DNA of 64,000 nucleotides from Ampullaceana balthica. Its lineage: Eukaryota > Mollusca > Gastropoda > Lymnaeidae. The DNA lies in assembly GCA_944989445.1 (NCBI GenBank), contig CALYLW010000017.1:1808001-1872000 (forward strand), given 5' to 3'. Position numbers and translations under genes: made by a program. A model generated the notes under the pieces. The model made no database searches, was not told where the DNA came from, and saw only the letters and a list, made by a program, of their open reading frames with translations. Positions 13,301 to 25,300 of this stretch are shown here, piece after piece (position 1 is the first letter of the stretch; every line of letters begins with the position of its first letter).

Positions 13301-16300
13301 GAACGCAGGTTTTTTCTTAGCCAACAGTGACGAGCAATGAAAGTTTGTATACCCCAGTCTAATTAAGTTTACATGACATTGCTCTGGGTTGTAGATATTA
13401 GTTTCTATGTTCTACAATATTTTTACTTCCGCGATTAATTCAAAATATACATAACTAATTATTAATAGTTAATGTTATGATAAATTTTTTTTTAAATGGA
13501 GGGGGAGAATTATTAATATCTAGAAAAGTTAAAGACTGATCTCTTATATATCAGGTGTGACCAATGTTCCCTCTAAGGTTAGAAAGTTAGTGTGCAATGT
13601 CAATAAGTTTGTTTGCAAAGTTGCACAGCATCTTTGCACAGCATCTATTTTGTTGTGAAATATTTTACAAAATTTGCTGTGTAGTGATCCTAAGCTGCTG
13701 CGCCGCATCAGTCAGATATCTGTGCGGTTGCACAGCTTAAAGGAAACATTGGTGCCACCAAATGCTATCATACAAAAGAATAAAACAACACATTTTTTAA
13801 AACGAAAACATAAAAAGATTTACCCCGCCCGCAGGTTGTTCTTCCTCCTCTTCATCTTCTTTCTTCTCTGTATCTTTATTCTCTGGCTCTGTGTCTTCCA
13901 TCACCACCTGGATAAGAATAGGTTTAGAGCAAGTTCCTATATTAACTCATTCTTCCATGAAGAACTACTTCCACTCTTACTAAATTTTCAAAGGGAAGCA
14001 ACTTCCCTCAACTTTTGATTATGTTAGAAAAATATTCTTTAAATTAATTGATTAATCTTAAATACAAAAAGATAAATGCACCAAAAGATGGATTACATTT
14101 AATAAAATATTACATTACAAGAATGAATTAATTATCGATAAAGAGATTTTCTAAACCTTAGGTGAACACATGATTTATAATTATAGAAAAGTGTCATTCA
14201 TGGACTTAAAACATGATAAAAACGTCAGATTTTTTATACTCAAAACATGTCTTTGCCGAAAATCAAAGAAAAGTAAGCTTTCAATGATAATTTTTAAAAA
14301 AAATTGGATATCTATCTAGATGCATAAGAATACAAAGCTATGTTACCTCTGGTATCGAGTCCTCCTGCAAAATCCACCTTAAATCTAGCTTGATGTAGTG
14401 GCTAGGTAGAGGCTCCCAGTTTTTTTTTACCTGGGGGAAAAAAAATTATCATTCTAATCCCATCTCAAAAATCACTCATCATCAAAATAAAACTCAGTAA
14501 AATAACTGAAAGCATAAAAAAATGTAGCTAAAATCAAAACATTAACTTGAAATAAAAATAACTAAATATTGCTTAAATTAACAAAAACTACCTTTTCAAT
14601 ATCCCACTCAGTCCAATTATGAATGTTACGCTGAATACATGTAGATATATCAGTCTTAATTTCACCAACATACACCTGAAACAACAACAATGGCAATGAC
14701 GCAGATAGCCTTTTTGTTTTTAATAAAATAGCCTTTTTTTTTATTTTTATATTAAAATAGTCTTTTTTTAATGAAAACTTTAGCCATAAATTATTTTATT
14801 TACATTTTTCATAAGTAAAAGGGCAAAATAATTTTAAACCATACCTGGAAACCTTTGGATTTGGCATAACTCCAAAATTCAGAAAAGTGAGCAACCTTTT
14901 CATTGGTTGCATCAAGGATTATAAATGGGAAAAATCCATCATCCACAGTCTTTTTGAAAGACTTTAAAAGGCTCTGTCTGTAGGCTTCTTCTAGGGCTTG
15001 CTCATACTCATACTCCATAACCTAAAAAGCAGAGCCAGCACTTAACTTTTGTCTAAACAGTTTCTTATGAAATATTAGGTATAATAATAAATCTGTGGAT
15101 GCAAGTTTTTGTGATTTGTATGTATACGCAAAGCAAATTAAGCTAATTCAGATTTGTTGAAAATTTTTTTAAAAAAATATTATAAGATGACAACAGCATA
15201 TATCTTTTCATATAATTTATGGGATTATCTTTCATGGCTATATGGGTGGGTTAAACAAACATGAACCATTTAAAGAAAACAACCAAATCTCAGTTGCTTG
15301 AAGTGTCTTAAACAATGCAAATTAGTTGCATACATAGACATAGAAAAAAAGACTCAACATAGTGTTCCTCCATCTGGTTGTGTTAGTAAAAACATTTTAA
15401 AAACAACGAGAGACCCTACTTCCTGATGCAGCCTCAGATGGAAACTCAAGTTTTTTTCATTTAGAAGCTATTATACATGTACTAATGAGTTTCTTTCTTT
15501 TTTTCTTCCTATATAATTTTTTAAGATCAATTATGAGTGAAAAGCTAAAATATTCTATGTGTACTCACCTTCTTCTTGACTTTCTTGCCTGAATCTGGAT
15601 CAATGACTTCTTTGTCTGTTTCAACCATAAAGTAATCATCTAGACATAGCATACGTGGAGCTGAGCCCCCATTGCTTGTTTCTTTTTCCTGTGGAAATAA
15701 TATTGCGTTTAGCAAAGCAACAGTTTCCTGCTGATTTATGGAGGCTCTTGGGTAGTAAAATGGGCTAAAACATAGCTTTTTAGCTGCCAATTTTTTTTTA
15801 ACGGAAGTTACAGATTTTTTTTCTGTAACATGGACATAAATATATTTATGTTTCCTTTATAATTTAGGATTGATCGAACAGATGGTTCTGATATTTTGTT
15901 TTTTTGTGAAGCTTCTTGTGATATAAATTTATATTTTTCAGAATGTGAACAACACCTTGTTAAAAAAAAGTACTTTTAATTTTATTTGTTTTTTTTTAGC
16001 AGAAAGTCTAACTGTGCTATAGGTTGCAGATATTGAATGTTTTTTTTTACTATGACAATTACTGAGCTGGAAAATATAAGACTTACCCTAATAAGTTTGC
16101 TAACATACGTTTTTTCCACTTCCAGGAAGGCCCCGAATGATGGTCACAATTTGAGGTGGTCTACTGTCTCTAGCAGGTGGGCAAAGAAGATCTTCAATCT
16201 GGTCAAACACAGCATGTTAGTCATTAGAGCATCTCAAATTTAATACGGTGAAAGGACAATCTAATTAAAACATTTAATATAATGATAACATAACATTTTT

Positions 16301-19300
16301 TAAATAAAACAGTCTCAGATTTCAGCCACTCCCAAACCTAAATATTGAAGTTATTCTTGATACTATAATACAACATATTTATGCAAATTTATTTTTAAAT
16401 AATTGCTTTATTTTTCCATCAAATATCTCCATTTTGAGAATTCTGCCCACAAGATAGTTGACTTGTGTAAAAATGTTAAAGACAAAGTTACATGATTAAA
16501 CAAACATACTAAAATTTATGAGCTTTGACTAGTTTTCTTACATTATTTTATTTCATTTAAAGCATCTACTTACTTTCACGATTTCTGATGTTGCTGTAGA
16601 GGTCGCCATGTTTGTTGTCCTTGATGGCGAAAGAGGTGCGGGAGACAGGCCTCTAGGAAAACGATCTCTGTGGACAAGTAACAGTATGCATATAACTTAT
16701 AACAAATATCTAAGTGATCGGCTGAGATATCCTTAAAGAGCAGTTTTAAAAACATATGCCAGTTGTATTTGACAATGAAACTATTGTTTCTTTATGTTAT
16801 ACTTATTTTTCGCTAAGAAAATGTTTAAAAATGAACAACCAAATAACTGCTTCATTCTTAACATCTTTGCTACTCACATGATAGAACAGCTCATGTGTTG
16901 TGTGTTGAGACCTAGATATTTTGACCGAGGCAGCATAATGATATAAACTGTAAGTTTATCTATTACTTAGAATATTTGGATGCTCTGTTCAAACATCCTT
17001 TAGCCTATCTACTCTATAGACTGTTGCATGTTTTATTAATGCTTAGATATGCATTTAAGAAGTGCAGTAATTTTTCTTTACATAATTTTGTGGTATAGAT
17101 TTTTTAAAATTTATGTACTATTTCTGTAAAGGTAAAACTTTTTAGCATTGTGTTTCTTTGCTTCTAAATTATTCTATGTTTTCCTTCACTAGTGCCTTCA
17201 AACTTGTGCCTTCAAACTTGTGGTAGTTTGTGTGAATTGTTGTTGTCAGTGACTTACTTCCTGAATTGGTGTTTTTGTGTGCTGCTAAAACTTCATTGAG
17301 TGGCTTGGGGAAGGTGTAAATATTGAACCTAACCCCTAGACTATAAGCATACATAAATAAATGTCTAAATATCCTATCAATTAAATTTACAAATGGACAG
17401 AACTAACCTCTCTCCTCTGAACAAATCTTTCTCATCTCTCCCATAAGCATCTCGAGAATAGATATCCCGGGGTGCCAAGCCAGAATCAGGAAATCTGTCA
17501 GATAGCAGGTCACTACCTCGACCAACTCTGTCGTCATCACCACCAATGGTCCGTGAGTATTCCAAACTTCTGCTGTTATAGGGATCTTCTCTTCTGCTGC
17601 CATGTAAGTCACCTCCCCTGCCACTGTAAGGGTCATCAAGTTTGCTGTAATGCTCACGGTCTTCAGGTCTGTTCAAGAGCAAGTCATCACTCCTGCTTTT
17701 ATATGTTCGTTCCAAGTCTGAAGGAAGCTCACCTCGTCTGTCCTCGTCCATGTATCCAGAACTACCCCGACCGATGTACATCTCATCCCGATCACTTATT
17801 ATCCTGTCCTTGGATCTGTTATAACTGTAATCTAAATCCCCTTTAATGTCACCACGACCCAGATGTCCAGGTCGCATGTCTTCATCTGCTCCTTCTAAGT
17901 GCCTGTAACTTCCAAGACGACCCCCAAAACTCTGTGATAATGGATCATGACCTTGACCCCTTTGACCTCTATCCACATCTCGGTTTCTGAGATCCATATC
18001 TCTGGCCCCCTTGCTTGTGTCAGGTTCTCCCCAGTCCTTGGCATTGTATTCTTTCTCAATTGGCCAGTCACTTCTACCTGTTCAGTAGAATAATCAGAGC
18101 AATGTCACAACATATCATGTGGTTTATAGCTAAAATTGTAGGTGAAGGTTGCAGTGTTCCATGATATGATTACAGAAAAAAATGTAGAATTAATTACAGC
18201 CTTTCATTAGCAGTAAAATCAGAAGCAACATCTAATCTCTTTAAATGTAGTTTTCATGTCCCATTTGTCCTTTTCTCTAACAACAAGTTGTGGGGACCTA
18301 AACTCAATAATTGCACCAGTAACCACAATGTATGCAGAAAGTAAAGAAACTTTCCGGCTAAGTTTTCTTATGGAGATTTTTGTAGAAAAACGGTTGACGC
18401 TAAAAAGACTCTTTTAGAAAAATTTACCCTGAAACAATACTTGTCTAAAATATTACCTCTATGTATGTCACCATACCCCCTAGCTGTGTCTGAAGCTGCC
18501 CTTTCCCTGTCTAAAGCCAACCGAGGTGTGTCAGAAGTCTTGGGTTCACTGGACTGTCCATGTCCATAATCAATGACTTCAGCAGGCTGGTAAGCTGTGT
18601 CAAGAACATTTTTAGTTTCAATAATCTATGTTACATCAAGGTAAGCTACTTTTAAATACCTACTGTATTATCCAGCAGAGATCTTCAACAATATCTAAAA
18701 GCAAATACACTAATTATGAAGGGCAATATCTTTTTTTAAAAATATTTAAACTTCTACAAAGTATCAGTTACTTACAAAGGTTAAAATTAGTTGCAAATGT
18801 TGATTTTTTTTCTCGCTTGTGGTTGCGCTTAGCTCTGAACAAAAAATTTCTAGACTCAATTCCATGAAATCAATTCAATTATATGTACCTTTCAATTAAA
18901 TGAGTTTTAAATTAAAACATCAAACAACATCATATCACATACATTTCTTTTCTTTATCCACACCACCATGGCCATAATCAATACTTTCAGCAGGGACAAA
19001 TGGCTTTCTTTCCAACAATTGGTCAAATCTTGATGGTATCCCAGCATATCTAGATGAGATGGAGAGTACACCATGTATGCATATCACCATGAGCAGTTAG
19101 AAACACACACACATATCAGTTGAAAAATAACATGGTATGAGGAAATATTACATTTAATGATTTAGGTGTGTTATTATGACATTACTTTAATCTGACAAAT
19201 TTGATTCTTTTTTCCTGCTTCATTTCTGATGAGTGGAAAAAACAAAAGCTCTCACCTATCATATCCTAATCTGTCATATCCATATTTGGCTAGAGCAGGA

Positions 19301-22300
19301 TCTAAATAGGGATCCCGATAGAGAGGGTCATATCGAAGGTATGGGTCTCCATATGGATCTCGTGGGTAGGGTAGATAAGGCTGAAAATAGACACAAAAAA
19401 ATAATTTTTTACCATTGAAAAACATGACTATTAAATAAAGTACTTTAATAATTAAAGAAAAATAATAATAATTTGAGAATTTATATAGCACAGTAGCCCA
19501 GCAACAAGCTGGACTCACAGCAATGAACATAAAAATAGCAACTCATATATTTATAGTTCCTTACTGGGATACAGCGCAATATAAATTATCAATTTATTAT
19601 TATATTATTATTATTTATTATTATTATTTATAAATGTATTGAATTTAAATCATTCATTTCCTGCTTACAAAAACCATATAATGACATGATGGTGCACTTA
19701 AGCTACTTTAGCTTTCAATAATAATGAACAATTTTAATAACAATAGAGCCACGAATATAAACAGGAAAAGGGCATAACTGTATAGATCTAAATCAGGGGT
19801 CTCCAAACTTTTCTGCCGGAGGGCCACGTTACAAACAGCAGTTTTGGGGCCGACTACTAACCCACAACTATTAAGTTTTGTGGTAAACTACAGGTAAAAA
19901 TAGTATCTTTTTTGAGATTAAAAGGTCTCCAGGGGCAGCATGAGACGGCCTCGCGGGCCGCATCTGGCCCGCGGGCCGTAGTTTGGAGACCCCCTATCTA
20001 AATAATGAAACATATGAGATACAACAAAAAACAAAAGGAGAGTGATATTCCTATTTTAATGAGCACTAAACCCTTTCTGTCACCTACCTTCATACCAATC
20101 CTATCGTCCTCATCAATCCCACAATCTGGAAGAAACTTAGCTCTCTTGGCATCTGGTTCTTCTTCATCGGGTAGCCTAGCGGCTCCTCTTGGTCTCCCCA
20201 GCAGAGCAGAGGACTTAGGGGCATCAACCGGATCCTAAATAAGTTGGGGTCAGAAATTTATTTCAGCTTTAACATTTGTTCCTTAATACAAAGAAGAAGG
20301 AACATTACAATTCAGATGGAAAAAAGTAGAGCATTGATATTCTTAAACATTGTTTTTCAATCACTATTCTCCTATTTTAACTGCTTCATTATTTATAGAT
20401 TTACTTTGTAATTTATATTATTTTTTAAAAAAGCTCTATTCTCAATCAATATAACATTTAATAGTTTTTGGCTTTCACTACTTTAAAATCTATATATATA
20501 ATTCTCTTCATGGGACCATGCCAGGCAAGTAAGCAGCAAAAATATGTGCAACCGAGCATGACGAATGACCCTCTCTCGGGTCAACTAAACACAATTCTCT
20601 TCGTGGTCGGACCCTGCGAGGCAACAAGACGCTGCATTTGCAACAGAGCGTGACGAATGACCGTCGCTCGGGTCAACTAACCACTGTTGGCACGCGTGGT
20701 GGTGGGATGAAATGGAAAAAAGGGGGGTGTGGGAGTGGCTAGCAACAATGCACTTGCGTTTACTTGCATTGTCTTTCACAGTAAATGTGAAATTCGTAGT
20801 GTACTGGTTAGCATGTCCGCCTCATACGTCGATGGTCCTTGGTTCAAGCCCCAGCGAAAACATTGTTTTTTTTAATTTTTAAAAATGTCTGTTTTTGCCC
20901 GTTCTTTTACCCCTTTATTGCCAACACTAGCTGATTTAGTTACGGGTGAAGACTTCCTGAAAGACACAGTTGTCAAAATGGGATGTGTTTGGGCAAACGA
21001 CTGTGAGCGAATGAAAAGAAATAACTCTGGAGAGACCCGCGGCGTAGCATACGCCGCAGACTTGCTCATAATAGACAGTGCAAAAAATGGATGGGGGGGG
21101 GGTGAGAGTACAGACACAAACAGCAGCACCAAGTAAGGAAAGAATAGCGAGTAAACATGGAGACAAGCACACTGAGGTTGTTGTTACCCGCCTCCCAATT
21201 AATACACCATCCCTTAAACATAAACTGTGATTGGCCGACCCTAGCGAGGGTTAGTCATGTTTAGGGTTGTTAGTTGCGTTTTGTTGTTTTTTGTTGGTTT
21301 TTTAAACCGATTATCGATTATGTAGCTCTGATTTTAAACCAATTATCGTTTTATAGCTGACTTCATAGAAGTTAGGGGTGTACCGAATTTCGCCTGCAAA
21401 CGTCTCGAAACCAAAAATGAGTTGGCAGTCCCCCCCCCCAGCCAACCTACACACGCGTTGTTTATTTTCTTCGTGCTGTAGTTTGTGTCCGTTATTACTC
21501 CACTTTCTTTGCACTCTCCATGGGCAAGTCTGCGGCGTATGCTACGCCGCGGGGCGTCTAGTTTATATTATTTTCCATCTCCATTTACACATTTATTTTC
21601 TTTCGTTTATAAAACTATTTCCCATTTGATACAATAAAACACTCCTCTCAAAGAGATATGCTTAAAATACTATATCCATTTTGGAGATGCTGGAATTACT
21701 GTTTTATAAAAATTATGACAAGCTGAGGGGGTATTTTAATTATATTAAATAAGTAGTGGATATGGATTGAGAATAGAGATTTTTTAAATATAAATTACAA
21801 AGTAAATCAAGAATTATTTTAAAAAATAATAAAACCAGAAGTGTCTTAAGCTATTAAAATAAATAATAATGGTATAACAACAAAGGAAAACTTTTTGTGT
21901 TAACCACCGGGATCATCTTGGTCATTTTTAGATTTATTTATTCAAAGCAAGTGCTTATATTACATTTACACATGAGAAGTGAAATTAGTCTAGATGCAAA
22001 CAAAGTAAAGGTACTAAAAAAATAAGGTAAAAAAAACAAACAAACTGTTCTCAAATACTAGATGACACAAAGCATGATTTAATAACAAAATAATGGAAAT
22101 AACCTATTAGTTTCAAAATGTTTACAGATATTTTTATAAAACAAAACACTCCTAGACCTAGAAAATCAATTAATATTTTCTTTATGTTTCGTTCTAGTTT
22201 CATTTTATATTAACATATATAATCATATTTGATGGAACTTTGTTTAGTGTGATTTTCCAACTTGATTTCATATTTTTAAATTAGATGAGTTTGGATTCCT

Positions 22301-25300
22301 GATAACTAATTGTGAACCCAAAATGGGTAAAGTAGTCAGTATCATTTCAATTTGCACATCTCTCAAAATAAGAAGTTTGTGACTGTGACCAGTTAATAAG
22401 ACACTGTTTTTATTCATCAAAATAATTTATTTATTTCAGTATTAGATTAAGCAAAATAATGCATGTTTATAATACAAGAGGATGCTGGTATTAATAAATC
22501 ATCACTAGTGACAACAAATCACATCCATGACACTAATTAGTTATAAACCATTAAAATAATTACAGAATCAAAGACATGTAATGTCTTATTTAAAAATAAA
22601 TCTCTAGAATAAGTGATAGTATTATAATTTAGGATGGTTTAGTACACATACCAACAAGTTTATTGAACCTATCATTTAAATAAATATGCTAAGTGAAGTG
22701 ACTTTGCATGTATTGTATAACCTTACAACCTTCAATACTTTGAAAAACCTTTTGTTTGATGGCTATTTCAATTTTCCTATCCAATTATATAAAATTATTT
22801 TAATGATGTTAAGCTAACAAAATTTATTTTTCAATTAATATTATCAAATGGGAAATAAGTTTCAGACTTCATGAACAAGAAAAATAAACTAAAATTCTTT
22901 ATAGGTCATATTTAATGAAGTATAGTTAATATTTACTTACAAGAGTTTCGTCTCGTCGTCCTTCAATCACAGTGTTTTCATCTTGTTGATTATCCCAAAT
23001 GCCAAAACCAGCATGGTTCATTCCTCGACCTCTGCCCCGACCAAAACTTATTCCTGCTCCTCTTGCACCTCTGCCTCTGGCGACAACAGATTCTTCGGTA
23101 TTGAAACCATCGTTCAAGCCATCATAAGTGTCTGTACCTGGTTCCACAAATCCACCCCTGCCCCTGGCCCCTCTCATTGCACCCCGACCCCTTCCTCTTG
23201 GCATGAAACCTGCATCAAACTGTCCCTCGAAGTCTCCCTCTTCCAACAGCTGCTCATTGAATCCATCATACCCACCTCGCCCAATTGCACCGCCACGTCC
23301 ACGAATAAAACCACGACCCCTGGGCCCAAATCTGAAGTCATCAGGCTCACCATCTCTGACAGTCGGGTCAGAATCAAATCCTCCCATTGGTCTGAACATG
23401 CCCCTTCTTAGTTCTCCACCTCTGCCCCGATCAATAGCACCCCTCCCTCTTATCAATCCCCTTCCCCTCTGAGGAAAGTTTGATTCATTTTCGAATTCAG
23501 AATATTCGTTAAAATCTTCTGGTCCGGAAAACTCCTGAAATCCTCTTCCCCGACCCCTGACAGCACCTCGTCCTCTGCCCCTTGTGGATTCAATAAATCC
23601 CATATCATCCCTTGGATACACAGCATCTTCTCCATTATCGTCTTCATATCCAGGTTCCTCTGACTGCTCGAAATCAGCAAACTTGTCCTTCATGGTGTCA
23701 TCAAAACTGACATCAAATAATGAAGGTGGTTTCCCCCTGCCCCTCCCCATATGAGACAATCCACCCCTACCTCTTGGCGGCACTTCATCTAGCTCAGGAA
23801 ACTCTGAACCCTGAGGCCCATCTGAAAACATTCCTCCCCTGCCTCTCTGAAAATTAACTCCCCTCCCCCTCTGAAAGTCTCCTCTTCCTCTTTGAAACTC
23901 TCCTCCTCTTCCTCTATCAAACTCATTGCCCATACCTCTTGGGAAATCATTCCCTACACCTCTCTGAAAGTCAGCTTCTCTTCCCATTGGTGCCTCCCCT
24001 CTTTCACTACCCAGCTCACCACCCCTACCCCTCTGAAATTCTCCACCCCTTCCCATCTGAAACTCTCCACCTCGTCCCATTTGAAACTCTCCACCCCTAC
24101 CCCTTTGGAACTCTCCACCTCGTCCCATCTGAAACTCTCCACCTCTTCCCATTTGGAACTCACCACCCCTTCCCATCTGAAACTCCCCACCCTTTCCCCT
24201 GTGATAGTCAGCCCCTCTCCCCATTTGGAAGTCACTGGCCATTCCTCTCTGAAATTCAGCACCTCTTCCCCTCTGAAAATCCCCTCTGCCCCTGAGAAAA
24301 TCACCTCTGCCTCTTTGAAAATCTCCTCTTCCGGCCTGGAAATCCCCTCGACCTCTGTAAACCTGCCCTCTTCCTCTGTTGAACCCGCCTCGTCCACCTG
24401 GGTAATCAAACTGGGTGTTTGGGAAACCAGCGTCACTGTCAAAACCAAATCCACCCTCATAATCGTCTCCTCCTACATAATCTTCCACTATGTCTTTTTC
24501 AATGTCTTCAGCCTTTTCTGGGAATAATGGACCCTCATCCCCATCTGGGCCAAAAAGGGGGCTCTCACTCATCCCAGAGCCTTGATAAGGGGGACCTTCT
24601 TTCATTCCTGGGCCCCCTTGACCAAACCGTTGAACTGGCCCTCCACGTGGGTTCATCCAATCTCCTCTGCCCCTCCCTCTGAAATTTTCAGGAGGTCCTT
24701 GAAACCCGCGCGGGGGGACTCCTCGCTGATTGAAAAATCCTCGTTGAGGTCCCCTCTGAAAGTCAGAGCCTGAGGGTGGACCCCCGAAATTGCCCCACTG
24801 TGGGGGACCGCCTTGTTGGTCAGCTCCCTGGTCCCAAGAGTTCCAGTCACCAGGGTTAGAATTCCAAGCGCCCTGATTTTGGGCTACATCCCCATGCCAA
24901 GCTTTACCGGAATGTTCTTGGCCGCTCTCTATGATGCCGCCTCCACTATCCTCTTCTTCCTCATCCAGATTCATGTCCTCCTCCCCCTTGTCTCCGTCTC
25001 CAGCCCCAGGGCCTCTGTTAGGCTGACGTGCTGGCGAGGGCCCTTTACCTCTAACATCTCCAGGGCTGATCTGATTAGGGCGACCCTGCAAGTTCTGAGC
25101 ATTTGTCATCCCTGGTCTGTTTTGGAAGCCTGATTCGGGGCCGCTGACAGTTGGTTTAGAATCGAATCCCCCTTGTTCATTTTTCCTTGCAGGCAGTATG
25201 TTTCCCTTATCTATGTTCAGGCTTTGGTTCCCTCCTCTGTTATCTCCTTGAGCTGTACTGCTATCCCACCAAGAGTTTCCTCCAGAGTTTGGAGTTTTAG

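Noticed and set aside
20885..21136. Plus-strand 83-codon frame (MSVFARSF...) with a counterpart at 48.3 kb
   Set aside because: Lies in the non-autonomous Helitron, and the homologous region in copy 2 is disrupted by stops; repeat similarity rather than a gene.
23892..24527. Plus-strand 211-codon frame
   Set aside because: Antisense shadow of the YLPM1 RGG-rich exon.
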